Source: Tabrizicola sp. (GTDB taxonomy: Bacteria; Pseudomonadota; Alphaproteobacteria; Rhodobacterales; Rhodobacteraceae). Taken from it: a stretch of 44,862 bases of DNA. The notes below the pieces were generated by a model, which had not been told where the DNA came from, did no database searches, and saw only the letters and a program-made list of their open reading frames with translations. Location of the stretch: positions 1 to 44,862 of the forward strand of contig NZ_JAEULP010000022.1 in the NCBI RefSeq assembly GCF_016792905.1, in the 5' to 3' direction. Of this stretch, positions 17,301-25,841 are shown in pieces (the stretch's first letter is position 1; each line of letters begins with the position of its first letter). A program made the translations under genes and the position numbers.

Positions 17301-18256
17301 TGCGTATCCTCTTCCTGTCGCTCGCCCTTGCCGGCCCGGTCGCTGCCGACACCGCCGCCGTGGTGCGCGACCATGCCCGGCCCGGCTATGCCGCCTTCGA
17401 CGAAGCCGCCGGACGCCTGGCCGATATCGACAGCTGCGACACCGAAACCTTGCGGAGCGCCTTCCAGGCCACTTATGACGCCTGGCTTGCGGTAGAGCAC
17501 CTCCATCTCGGACCGGCCGAAGACGAGGGCCGCTCGCTTGCCATCCTGTTCTGGCCCGATCCCAAGCGCCTCGGCGCCAAGGCGCAGACCGCGCTCCTCG
17601 TCGGCGATCCCGCGGCCCTGACCACCGAGGCCATGGCCCAGCAATCGGTCGCCGCGCGCGGCCTCGCAGGACTTGAACGCCTGCTCTATCCGGCCGAAAC
17701 GCTCCCTGCGGATCCCTGCCCGCTGATCGAGGCCACCGCGAACGACCTGTCCCGAGCCGCCGCCGTGCTGGACAACGAATGGGGCGGGTTCGGCGATCTT
17801 CTCATGACGGCGGGCCAGCCCGGCAATGATCGCTACCTGTCCGAGAAGGAGGCGACGCAGGCGTTGTTCACCCAGCTTGCCACCGGGCTTGAGTTCGTGG
17901 CCGACCGCCGCATCGGCCGCCCCCTCGGCACCTTCGACAAACCGCGCCCCGATCTCGCCGAAGGCATCGCCTCGGGCCGGGCGCTGGCCAACATCACCCT
18001 GTCGCTCAAGGCGCTGCGCGACCTTGCCCTGCGGCTCGACCCCGACAGCGCAAAGACCCAGGCCGCCTTCGACCATGCGATCGGCCTGTCCGAGACGCTG
18101 AACGATCCCCTGCTCGACCACATCACCGACCCGCAGGCCTGGCTGAAGCTGGAAATCCTGCAACAGGCCATCCGCGCCACCCGCGACACCGCGATTGCCG
18201 AAATCGGCCCGGCGCTTGGCGTCGAGCTTGGCTTCAATTCGCAGGATGGTGACTGA
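17300..18256 (+). CDS. Imelysin family protein (second copy)
   Basis: This 318-residue exported helical protein is the shorter imelysin type found downstream of the di-haem oxidoreductase. The signal peptide is short (1-16, cut after PVAA). The GxHxxE motif is degenerate: the equivalent region reads ARGLAGLERLLYP (about 118-130), so the histidine is lost, which is common in this branch. Start and stop overlap both neighbours by one base (TGATG at 17298-17302 and at 18254-18258), which indicates tight coupling within a three-gene unit. Role in iron uptake is inferred from family and context. Confidence 0.9.
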   Translation: MRILFLSLALAGPVAADTAAVVRDHARPGYAAFDEAAGRLADIDSCDTETLRSAFQATYDAWLAVEHLHLGPAEDEGRSLAILFWPDPKRLGAKAQTALLVGDPAALTTEAMAQQSVAARGLAGLERLLYPAETLPADPCPLIEATANDLSRAAAVLDNEWGGFGDLLMTAGQPGNDRYLSEKEATQALFTQLATGLEFVADRRIGRPLGTFDKPRPDLAEGIASGRALANITLSLKALRDLALRLDPDSAKTQAAFDHAIGLSETLNDPLLDHITDPQAWLKLEILQQAIRATRDTAIAEIGPALGVELGFNSQDGD

Positions 18257-19302
18257 TGCAGCGCCGCACCTTCCTTGCCAGCTTCGCCGCGACGCTTGCC
18301 CCCCGCCTGACCTGGGCCGATGTCGGCGCCCCCGCCTTCCTGGCCGCCGGGAAGCGCGGCGAGGACTATTTCCTGCACGGGCTGTCCGTCACCGGCGCCT
18401 CGCTCTTCCAGTTGCCTTTGCCCGGGCGCGGCCATGCCGCCGCCGCACATCCGACCCGGGCCGAGGCCGTCGCCTTCGCGCGCCGCCCCGGTACCTTCGC
18501 CCTGGTGCTCGACTGCGCCACCGGCGAGATCCGCCACCGCCTGACCCCGCCCGAGGGGATGCAGTTCAACGGCCACGGCGCCTATTCGCCGGATGGCTCC
18601 CTCCTGATGACCTCCGAGGTCGTCGCAGACACGTCCGAGGGTCGGATCGGGCTCTGGGACACCGCCCGTTACACGCGGCTGACCGACTGGCCCAGCCACG
18701 GCATCGGCCCGCATGAGGTGAAACGTCTCGCCGATGGCCGTCTCGTGGTGGCGAACGGCGGTATCCAGACCGATCCTGTGGACCGGACCAAGCTGAACAT
18801 CCCGGACATGCGGCCGAACCTGACGCTGCTGGCCGAGGATGGCGCCCTGATCGACCAGATCGACCTGCCAGACCTGCACCAGAACTCGATCCGCCACCTT
18901 GCGCTGCAAGGCGACAGCATTGCCTTCGCCATGCAATGGGAGGGCGACCCGGCGGAACCCGTGCCGCAGCTTGGCCTCTGGACCCCGGGGCAGCCGCCAG
19001 TCCTCTGCCCCCCGCGCGAAGCCGAGGCCTTCACGATGCAGGGCTACGCAGGCTCCGTCGCCGCCACGACGGACCGCATCCTGATTACCTCGCCCAAAGG
19101 GGGCGCGCTGATGCTCTTCGACGCGGGCGGCAGTCCTGTCGCCACGCATCTGCGCGCCGACCTCTGCGGCGCGGCCACGGCGTCGGGGGCTTTCACCGTG
19201 ACCGACGGTCAGGGCGCGATCTGGTCCGTCGACGATGAGGGTCTCACCCCGCTCGGCACCGATGAAACCCAGTGGGACAACCACCTCGTCGCGTTGACCT
19301 GA
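18256..19302 (+). CDS. DUF1513 family beta-propeller protein with Tat signal
   Basis: The 348-residue product opens with a twin-arginine-like signal (QRRTFLASFAATL, residues 2-14) cut after LTWA, and then has the repeated blade pattern of a seven-bladed propeller. DUF1513 proteins accompany imelysin and di-haem oxidoreductase genes and are thought to act in periplasmic iron handling, but no reaction is assigned. HGAYSPDG and GPHEVKRLADGRLVVANGG are typical family segments. Last gene of the operon; its stop is followed by a GTAGGGTGGGT hairpin seven bases later. Confidence 0.9.
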   Translation: MQRRTFLASFAATLAPRLTWADVGAPAFLAAGKRGEDYFLHGLSVTGASLFQLPLPGRGHAAAAHPTRAEAVAFARRPGTFALVLDCATGEIRHRLTPPEGMQFNGHGAYSPDGSLLMTSEVVADTSEGRIGLWDTARYTRLTDWPSHGIGPHEVKRLADGRLVVANGGIQTDPVDRTKLNIPDMRPNLTLLAEDGALIDQIDLPDLHQNSIRHLALQGDSIAFAMQWEGDPAEPVPQLGLWTPGQPPVLCPPREAEAFTMQGYAGSVAATTDRILITSPKGGALMLFDAGGSPVATHLRADLCGAATASGAFTVTDGQGAIWSVDDEGLTPLGTDETQWDNHLVALT

Positions 19303-19308
19303 GCCCCT

Positions 19309-19374
19309 GTAGGGTGGGTGAAACCCACCATCCTGCGGGAACCATCCTGCTCGAACGGTGGATCGGCATCCACC
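19309..19374. repeat. GTAGGGTGGGT / ACCCACC hairpin cluster
   Basis: GTAGGGTGGGTGAAACCCACC gives a GGGT-GAA-ACCC hairpin, and 30 bases on GGTGGAT-CGGC-ATCCACC (19357-19374) gives a second perfect hairpin. CCATCCTG recurs between them. The first hairpin lies just after the stop of the DUF1513 gene and may terminate it. It is related to the palindrome at 4498. Confidence 0.6.
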
Positions 19375-19480
19375 CTGCAAGCCTCTCCGCCGCCGCAGGA
19401 TGGGTACTCTGCCCACGCGCTTCCTGTCATGTTCCCCTGTGCGCGGACGACATCGCTCGCCACTTCCGGCCCCCAACCCC

Positions 19481-19598
19481 TTTCACCTGGCACCAAATAT
19501 CCTCAGGGGGTTCGGGGGGCGAAGCGCCCCCGACAACCGAGCCGGTTGGCGCTTGCGCCAGAGGCGAGACAAGAGGCTTGCGCGCCAGCGCTCACTTT
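19481..19598. repeat. Dispersed CCAAATATCC-type repeat, copy C
   Basis: Head TTTCACCTGGCACCAAATAT, then CCTCAGGGGGTTCGGGG, hairpin GGGGGGC-GAA-GCGCCCCC (about 19515-19531), then GAGCCGGTTGGC, hairpin GGCGC-TT-GCGCC, AGAGGCGAG, GGCTTGCGCG, CAGCGCTCA. It is the most complete copy, combining the G-rich hairpin of copy A with the tail of copy B. Confidence 0.7.
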
Positions 19599-19680
19599 GA
19601 AAGGCGCCCGTCCCTCGGCACCCCGCCCGAAATCCTTGCCAAACCCCTAACGCCCGCGCACAAGCCGTTGATTTCAAATG

Positions 19681-19707
19681 CCCGAAAAATCTGTCCACCG
19701 TGGACAG
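19681..19707 (-). terminator. TGTCCACGGTGGACA terminator-like palindrome after mtaB
   Basis: On the minus strand, directly after the mtaB stop, CTGTCCACGGTGGACAG forms a 7-bp stem with a 3-base loop and is followed by ATTTTTCGGG. This is the layout of a rho-independent terminator. The same sequence in the same sense orientation follows the ThDP enzyme gene (28046) and the acyl-CoA dehydrogenase gene (38054). Confidence 0.65.
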
Positions 19708-19708
19708 G

Positions 19709-20980
19709 TCACGCCAAGAGCCGCGCCCCGTCCTGCCCCGCGATGCGGATTTCCCGGATCGCCCCCTCCGGCTGGTCCGCCGCGAAGGCGACCTCGGTGA
19801 ACTGCTCGGTCCGTCCGACCCGCGGCCCCTCGGTCAGGACCCGGTGGGTCTGCCCGACCTGGGCCACCAGATGCCGCCCAAGGACCTCGTGCCCCAAGGC
19901 CCGCAGCCGCGCCGCCCGCTCCCGGATTTCCGGGCCCCTGACCTGCGGCATCCGCGCCGCCGGGGTGCCCTTGCGGGGCGAAAAGGGAAAGACATGCAGG
20001 AAGGTCAGCCCGCAATCCCGAACCAGATCCAGCGACCGCTGGAACATCGCCTCGGTCTCGGTCGGGAACCCCGCGATGATGTCGGCCCCGAAGACCATCT
20101 CCGGCCGCAAGGCGCGCACCTCCTCGCAGAACCGGATCGCGTCGTCCCTGAGATGCCGCCGCTTCATTCGCTTCAATATCAGGTCATCCCCCGCCTGCAG
20201 GCTGAGATGCAGGTGCGGCATCAGCCGCGACTCGGTCGCGATCGCCTCGATCAGCGCCGGGTCGGCCTCGATGCTGTCGATCGAGGAAATCCGCAACCTA
20301 GGAACCGACGTCAGCTTCAGGATCCGGCGCACCAGATCGCCCAGCCGCGGCTCTCCCGGCAGGTCGGCCCCCCATGAGGTCAGGTCCACGCCGGTCAGCA
20401 CCACCTCGTTGAAGCCCCTGTCGACCAGCCGGTTGATCTGCTCGACCACCACCCCCGCCGGAACCGATCGCGAATTGCCCCGGCCATAAGGGATGATGCA
20501 GAAGGTGCAACGATGGTCGCAGCCGTTCTGGACCTGCACATAGGCCCGGTGCCGCCCGAAGCCGTCGATCAGATGCCCCGCGGTTTCCCTGACCGACATG
20601 ATGTCGTCGACCTGCACCCGCTCGGTCGCGCCGATCAGGCCCGGGGCCGCGATACCCTTCCAGGTCTCGGCCTGCATCTTCTCGTGGTTGCCGACAACCC
20701 GCGTCACTTCGGGCATTGCCGCGAAAGTCTCCGGCTCGGTCTGCGCCGCGCAGCCGGTGACGATGATTGCCGCCCCCGGATTCTCCCGCGACAGCCGCCG
20801 GATTTCCTGCTTGGCCTTCCGCACCGCCTCGCCCGTCACCGCGCAGGTGTTGACGATGACCGCTTCCGACAGGCCCGCCGCCGCCGCCAACTCCTTCATC
20901 GCCTCGGTCTCATAGGCGTTCAGGCGACACCCAAGGGTCGCGAAGACCGGGGGCTTCACGGGGCGGGTGGGTGCGTTCAT
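19709..20980 (-). CDS. mtaB: MtaB, tRNA (t6A37-C2)-methylthiotransferase
   Basis: MtaB is a radical-SAM enzyme that converts t6A37 of ANN-decoding tRNAs to ms2t6A. The 423-residue product has the N-terminal cluster cysteines (Cys18 in LGCRLN, Cys46 in NTCAVT, Cys77 in GCAAQ) and the radical-SAM triad CDHRCTFC (Cys154, Cys158, Cys161), followed by [10 protein letters not shown], typical of this family. A TRAM-like C-terminus follows. The start overlaps the dapF stop by four bases (ATGA). Two unrelated genes here, mtaB and Sua5/TsaC at 39890, act on the same t6A37 position. Confidence 0.95.
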   Translation of the reverse strand: MNAPTRPVKPPVFATLGCRLNAYETEAMKELAAAAGLSEAVIVNTCAVTGEAVRKAKQEIRRLSRENPGAAIIVTGCAAQTEPETFAAMPEVTRVVGNHEKMQAETWKGIAAPGLIGATERVQVDDIMSVRETAGHLIDGFGRHRAYVQVQNGCDHRCTFCIIPYGRGNSRSVPAGVVVEQINRLVDRGFNEVVLTGVDLTSWGADLPGEPRLGDLVRRILKLTSVPRLRISSIDSIEADPALIEAIATESRLMPHLHLSLQAGDDLILKRMKRRHLRDDAIRFCEEVRALRPEMVFGADIIAGFPTETEAMFQRSLDLVRDCGLTFLHVFPFSPRKGTPAARMPQVRGPEIRERAARLRALGHEVLGRHLVAQVGQTHRVLTEGPRVGRTEQFTEVAFAADQPEGAIREIRIAGQDGARLLA

Positions 20981-21816
20981 CTGTTGGCCGCGATATACTC
21001 GGGCGACAGCACCCCGTCGAAGACTCGCGCCACCGGCCCGGTCAGCCAGACGCCATCGTCACGCCAGTCAACCTCCAGCGTGCCACCATCCGCCTCCAGC
21101 ACCACATGCCGCCCGGTCAGGCCACGCAGGTGCGCCGCGACCGCTGTCGCACAGGCGCCGGAGCCACAAGCGAGCGTGATCCCCGTCCCCCGCTCCCAGA
21201 CCCGCATCCGCAGGTGGTCGGGACCAAGCAGCGAGGCAAACTCGACATTGGTGCGCTGCGGGAACAGCGGGTCATGCTCATGGCCCGCACCCACCGCCAC
21301 AAGGTCCACCGCCTCGGCATCCGGGACGAAACGCACAGAATGCGGGTTGCCCATGCCGACGGCCACCGGATCGCCCGGAAGCGGCAGGTGCAGCGCGTCG
21401 ACCTCGCGCGCCAAGGGCACCTCGCGCCAGTCAAGCTGCGGCTGCCCCATGTTCACCGCGACCCGGCCATCTGCCAGCCGCTCGGCCCTGAGACCGCCCC
21501 GCGCCGTAACTAGCGAGGCTTCTTCGGCCCCGATACCGCGCATCACATAGTCCGCCACGCAGCGGGTGGCATTGCCGCAGGCCCCGGCCTGCGAGCCGTC
21601 GCTGTTCCAGAACACCAGCCCGAAATCCGCGCCGTCTGCATCGGTGATCTCGGCCAACTGGTCGAAGCCCACGCCGCGGTTCCGGTCGCCCAGCGCGCGG
21701 GCCAGCCCGGCCGTCATCACCGCCCCGCGCCCGCGCGAGTCGATCACCACGAAGTCATTGCCCGCGCCGTGCATTTTCATGAACGGCAGGCCGGTCCGGG
21801 GAGTCATGTCCTTCAT
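20977..21816 (-). CDS. dapF: Diaminopimelate epimerase
   Basis: DapF converts LL- to meso-diaminopimelate for lysine and peptidoglycan. The 279-residue product has both catalytic cysteines, Cys80 in GACGNATRC and Cys217 in LACGSGACA, and the family start region [14 protein letters not shown] start at ATG 21816; an ATG three codons on (21807) is possible, as the ribosome-binding site is weak in both cases. The frame is open 15 codons further upstream, but I see no support for using it. It is the first gene of the dapF-mtaB operon. Confidence 0.95.
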   Translation of the reverse strand: MKDMTPRTGLPFMKMHGAGNDFVVIDSRGRGAVMTAGLARALGDRNRGVGFDQLAEITDADGADFGLVFWNSDGSQAGACGNATRCVADYVMRGIGAEEASLVTARGGLRAERLADGRVAVNMGQPQLDWREVPLAREVDALHLPLPGDPVAVGMGNPHSVRFVPDAEAVDLVAVGAGHEHDPLFPQRTNVEFASLLGPDHLRMRVWERGTGITLACGSGACATAVAAHLRGLTGRHVVLEADGGTLEVDWRDDGVWLTGPVARVFDGVLSPEYIAANR

Positions 21817-21911
21817 GCCCCGGCATATACGCCCGCGGCCCAAGATTTGCCAGTGCCGCATGCTTTTGCCCTTGACCCCCGTCCCCGGCTTGCCTAATCA
21901 GCCGCCTCGTG

Positions 21912-21987
21912 GGGCCGGTAGCTCAGTTGGTAGAGCAGCTGACTTTTAATCAGCGGGTCACAGGTTCGAATCCTGTCCGGCTCACCA
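21912..21987 (+). tRNA. tRNA-Lys (anticodon TTT)
   Basis: A full 76-nt cloverleaf including the encoded CCA. Acceptor GGGCCGG pairs with CCGGCTC, with one G-T pair. The D arm is TAGCTCAGTTGGTAGAGC. The anticodon stem GCTGA/TCAGC encloses CTTTTAA, giving anticodon TTT. The T arm has GGTTCGAATCC. A strong terminator follows eight bases later. Confidence 0.98.
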
Positions 21988-21994
21988 CCCACAG

Positions 21995-22031
21995 AAAGGC
22001 CCGGGTCCTGCGACCCGGGCCTTTTGCGTTT
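21995..22031 (+). terminator. Terminator after tRNA-Lys, likely bidirectional
   Basis: AAAGGCCCGGGTC, loop CTGC, GACCCGGGCCTTTT and a T-rich tail make a strong intrinsic terminator for the tRNA. On the minus strand the same stem is followed by CTTTC, so it can also end the winged-helix membrane gene, whose stop begins at 22031. Confidence 0.9.
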
Positions 22032-22735
22032 CAGATCATGCGGATCGTATCCTTGCCCACCGCCAGCATGTAGCCGCGGCGGGCGATGGTCTTGACCAGA
22101 AGCTCGCTGACAAGCTGGTTGCCCAGGGCGTCGCGCAGCCGTTTCACGCGCGTCGCCCCGGCGGCTTCGTCGCAGTCGGCCTCGTTGCGGCCCGAGATCA
22201 CCGATTCAATCTGCGCGCCAGTCAGCACCTCGTCATCCATCCGCGCCTCGGCGAGAACCGACAGCGTCTCCAGCGCGGCCTCGGTCAGCTGGAATTCCAG
22301 GTCGTTGATGTAGACCGCCCGCGCCTCGCGGCTGATCATCAGGCTTGCCACCTGGATGCCTGACCGCTGGATCGCGGAGATCCGGCGGTTCAGCGCGATG
22401 ATCATGACAAGGAATACCAGCGCGGCAATGAGGAGCGCGGTGGAGAAGACCAAAAGGACGAAGATGACCGAACGGTAGCTGGCCAGCACCGAGGAAAAGG
22501 CCGTGCCCGATTGCGCCAGGATTTCCAGAAGCTTGATCTCGGCCCCGGTGTTCAGATTGTCGTTCTCGACGAACAGCCGTTCGACCCGGGCGTTGAACGC
22601 GTTCGCATCCGGCAGGTTCAGGAACAGGAACAGCGCCGCCCCCAGAAGGATGAGGACGATGGCGGCAATTCCGAAGGCGACGACACGGTTGCCGGCCTTG
22701 AGGCTTTCAGTAACGGAGGAAGTAGTCTCCGGCAC
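22031..22735 (-). CDS. Membrane-anchored protein with a C-terminal OmpR/PhoB-like winged helix
   Basis: The 234-residue product has two membrane helices (about 18-40 and 88-115) around a short periplasmic loop of about 45 residues. A C-terminal domain (about 140-230) reads as an OmpR/PhoB-type winged helix: LEFQLTEAALETLSVLAE, VLTGAQIESVISG, RVKRLRDALGNQ, and the wing KTIARRGYMLAV. ToxR/CadC-type regulators have the DNA-binding domain before the membrane helix; here it comes after. I choose GTG 22735, which has AAAGGA about six bases upstream; a TTG six codons earlier overlaps that site. It overlaps the end of the preceding exported-protein gene by 29 bases. Likely a membrane-bound transcription factor; its signal and targets are unknown. 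Confidence 0.75.
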   Translation of the reverse strand: MPETTSSVTESLKAGNRVVAFGIAAIVLILLGAALFLFLNLPDANAFNARVERLFVENDNLNTGAEIKLLEILAQSGTAFSSVLASYRSVIFVLLVFSTALLIAALVFLVMIIALNRRISAIQRSGIQVASLMISREARAVYINDLEFQLTEAALETLSVLAEARMDDEVLTGAQIESVISGRNEADCDEAAGATRVKRLRDALGNQLVSELLVKTIARRGYMLAVGKDTIRMI

Positions 22736-22991
22736 TCGCTTTCCTTTCTGCAAGACCTTCCGGCCCGAATGTGGACAGAACGTTCAGCAGCGTCCAGCCG
22801 TCGGCCGCCAGTCTCGGCGCCAATTCGCCTTCGGCCGCGCCGGGCGAGCAGTTGGCATCGGACACCTGCGCGACACCGTAGTGCAGTTGCAGCGGCTCGT
22901 CACGCTTGGCCTTGTAGTCCGCATAGCACTCTGCCGCCGCCGGTCCGGCCAGGGCCAGCGCTAAGGCTGCAGAGGTGATCAGTCTTTTCAT
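22707..22991 (-). CDS. Small exported protein of unknown function
   Basis: This 94-residue protein has a signal peptide (1-20, cut after GPAAA) and a mature part of about 74 residues with two cysteines (Cys22, Cys48), likely a disulfide in the periplasm. No domain is recognised. The start at 22991 has GGGAAG upstream. Its 3' end overlaps the start of the winged-helix membrane gene by 29 bases, so both are in one operon. It could be a periplasmic partner or sensor for that protein; this is inference from position. Confidence 0.75.
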   Translation of the reverse strand: MKRLITSAALALALAGPAAAECYADYKAKRDEPLQLHYGVAQVSDANCSPGAAEGELAPRLAADGWTLLNVLSTFGPEGLAERKASAGDYFLRY

Positions 22992-23051
22992 CTTCCCGCT
23001 CCGGAAAAGGAGGCTGCTCGATTGCTGACGGACAATGCGCGGGCGCGCACT

Positions 23052-23097
23052 GATATTCAATATCACGCCGGATTCTGGCGTTCCGCTATCGGATAGC
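23052..23097. promoter_or_regulatory. Two short perfect palindromes in a divergent intergenic region
   Basis: GATATT-C-AATATC (23052-23064) and GCTATC-G-GATAGC (23085-23097) are both perfect 13-base inverted repeats, 33 bases apart from start to start (about three helical turns). They lie in the 254-bp gap (22992-23245) between the operon of the winged-helix membrane protein and the exported protein at 23246. They are candidate operator sites for both directions; no direct proof. Confidence 0.4.
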
Positions 23098-23245
23098 AAG
23101 TCGGATTTTCCGCACCGCTATGGCCTAGCAGGCAGGCGATATTGCTTACGGCGAAACCCCGGGGCGAGGCTTGGGTCATCGGGCCGGAGACGCCATTGGC
23201 AACAGGCCGCCCCGAGGAAACGAAGACCGTCACAAGGAGCCAGCC

Positions 23246-23707
23246 ATGTCCGTCGAATTCAGAAGCAAGTCGTACCGCATCGCGTCGCACGGCATTGCCG
23301 AGACGACTCTCTCGGGTCGCCGGCTGGCCGCGATGATCACCGGAGGCGCGGCAGCCCTGGCGCTGGTGCTGGCCACAGCCATTCCGGCCCGGGCCGAGCC
23401 CAATGACCTGACGAAGGCGCTGATTGCGGCCCTGGTGGTCGGCGCCATCGCGCACGAATTGAACGACAAGGACAAGCCCGCGCCCGAACCGGCGAAGTCG
23501 AAGCGCGTGCCGTCGGTCTGCGCGATCTCCATCGACGGGGCCGAGCGGTCGGTCACGCTGTTCCCGGAAAGCTGCCTGCGCAAGGAAGGCTTCGACTATC
23601 GCCTGCCGCGCTACTGCGCGAACAGCGCCACCATCTTCGGCAAGCGCGACCGGGTCTATTCGGCACAGTGCCTGCGCGAGGCCGGGTTCCGGGTTCCGGG
23701 GCGCTGA
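23246..23707 (+). CDS. Exported protein of unknown function with conserved-looking cysteines
   Basis: The 153-residue product has a long N-terminal region of about 30 residues, then a hydrophobic segment (about 31-50) ending ATAIPARA, which looks like a signal sequence cut before EPND. A second apolar stretch (LIAALVVGAIAHEL) may be a helix packed on the membrane. The mature part has four cysteines (in PSVCAIS, ESCLRKEGF, RYCANS, AQCLREAGF), and the two C-L-R-[KE]-[EA]-G-F motifs form an internal repeat. AAGGAG lies seven bases before ATG 23246. A terminator follows at 23783. Not recognised beyond that. Confidence 0.75.
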   Translation: MSVEFRSKSYRIASHGIAETTLSGRRLAAMITGGAAALALVLATAIPARAEPNDLTKALIAALVVGAIAHELNDKDKPAPEPAKSKRVPSVCAISIDGAERSVTLFPESCLRKEGFDYRLPRYCANSATIFGKRDRVYSAQCLREAGFRVPGR

Positions 23708-23782
23708 TCCCGGGGACATCGAAACGCGGGCCGCCGAGGCGGCCTTGAACGAAGCGGGACGGCCCTAGCCCCGCTTCCGTCT

Positions 23783-23819
23783 GGGGGGCGGGAGGGTGAG
23801 CAGCTCCCGCCCCCTTTTT
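23783..23819 (+). terminator. Terminator after the exported-protein gene
   Basis: GGGGGCGGGAG, a nine-base loop, CTCCCGCCCCC and five T residues form a textbook rho-independent terminator, 75 bp after the stop at 23707 and before rnhB. Confidence 0.88.
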
Positions 23820-23849
23820 CTGCCTCCGGTTCCGGGATAGGTCCGGATC

Positions 23850-24482
23850 ATGGCTGGCATCCTTCCCGACTTCACCCATGAGACCGAGGCGATGGCGCGT
23901 GGCGCGTGTCGGGTGGTGGGCGTTGACGAGGTCGGTCGCGGCCCCCTCGCCGGACCCGTGACCGCCTGTGCCGTGCGGCTTGATCGTGGCCGCATTCCGC
24001 AGGGCCTGCACGATTCCAAGCTGCTGACCGCCGCGCGGCGCGAAGCCCTGTTCGACGCGATCATGGCGGTGGCCGAGGTCGCGGTCGCCCATGCCTCGGT
24101 CGAGGAGATCGACAGGTTGAACATCCTGCGCGCCAGCCACCTGGCGATGGAGCGGGCGGTGGCGGGGCTTCAGGCCGACCATGCGCTGATCGACGGCAAC
24201 CTGATCCCGCGCGGACTGGGCTGCGCCGCGACGGCCATCGTGAAGGGTGACGCGCGCTGCCTGTCGATCGCGGCGGCCTCGATCGTGGCCAAGGTCACGC
24301 GCGACCGGATCATGGTGGATTTGGCGCAACAACACCCCGGCTACGGCTGGGAGGCCAACGCGGGCTACCCGACAAAGGCGCATCTGGAGGCACTGCAAAT
24401 CCTAGGTGTAACCCCTTGGCATAGGCGTTCCTTCCGGCCGGTCCACAACATCTTGTATCAAGGGAATTCTGTAACTTCTTGA
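23850..24482 (+). CDS. rnhB: Ribonuclease HII
   Basis: RNase HII cuts RNA in DNA-RNA hybrids and starts ribonucleotide excision repair. The 210-residue protein has the [14 protein letters not shown] signature with the two catalytic acidic residues (Asp24, Glu25), DSKLLT (about 52-57), and the [10 protein letters not shown] block (about 143-152). Length is normal. The ATG at 23850 fits the family start. ccrM follows 89 bp later, an order common in Rhodobacteraceae. Confidence 0.96.
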   Translation: MAGILPDFTHETEAMARGACRVVGVDEVGRGPLAGPVTACAVRLDRGRIPQGLHDSKLLTAARREALFDAIMAVAEVAVAHASVEEIDRLNILRASHLAMERAVAGLQADHALIDGNLIPRGLGCAATAIVKGDARCLSIAAASIVAKVTRDRIMVDLAQQHPGYGWEANAGYPTKAHLEALQILGVTPWHRRSFRPVHNILYQGNSVTS

Positions 24483-24530
24483 TTCAAAAAAGAATTTGAC
24501 GGCGAATCGGCTCTGACTCATGATTCTGGG
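24478..24530 (+). promoter_or_regulatory. Cluster of four GANTC sites upstream of ccrM
   Basis: GANTC, the target of CcrM, occurs at 24481 (GATTC), 24504 (GAATC), 24515 (GACTC) and 24522 (GATTC), four times in 46 bp. The 89-bp gap between rnhB and ccrM is AT-rich and probably holds the ccrM promoter. In Caulobacter, ccrM transcription responds to the methylation state of GANTC sites in its promoter; a similar feedback is inferred here. Confidence 0.6.
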
Positions 24531-24550
24531 CAAGAACGGCACATCAATGA

Positions 24551-25693
<1,143 letters not shown>

Positions 25694-25738
25694 CATTGGA
25701 ACACGCCTGTCCCCCGGACCGCCTGGGGGACACCTTTA

Positions 25739-25768
25739 CCCCGCCGAGATGTCTCGGCGGGGTTTTTT
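25739..25768 (+). terminator. Terminator after ccrM
   Basis: CCCCGCCGAGA and TCTCGGCGGGG are perfect 11-base arms with a 2-base centre, followed by six T residues. This is a strong rho-independent terminator 45 bp after the ccrM stop. Confidence 0.92.
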
Positions 25769-25841
25769 CCTGTGACGCGGCCATTTGCGCGAAGGGCACC
25801 GGGACTCCCCTTTCCCGGAAAAGTTCTGCTATTGGGTCAGC

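Larger units (their letters stand above)
19303..19708. other. Gene-free gap between the iron operon and mtaB with three repeat types
   Basis: No gene is supported in these 406 bases, which lie between two convergent transcription units. It holds the GTAGGGTGGGT cluster (19309-19374), copy C of the CCAAATATCC-type repeat (19481-19598) and the TGTCCACGGTGGACA terminator-like palindrome (19681-19707). Confidence 0.6.

Noticed and set aside
22736-22753. TTG start at 22753 for the winged-helix membrane protein
   Set aside because: The AAAGGA ribosome site lies just inside it, correctly spaced for GTG 22735.
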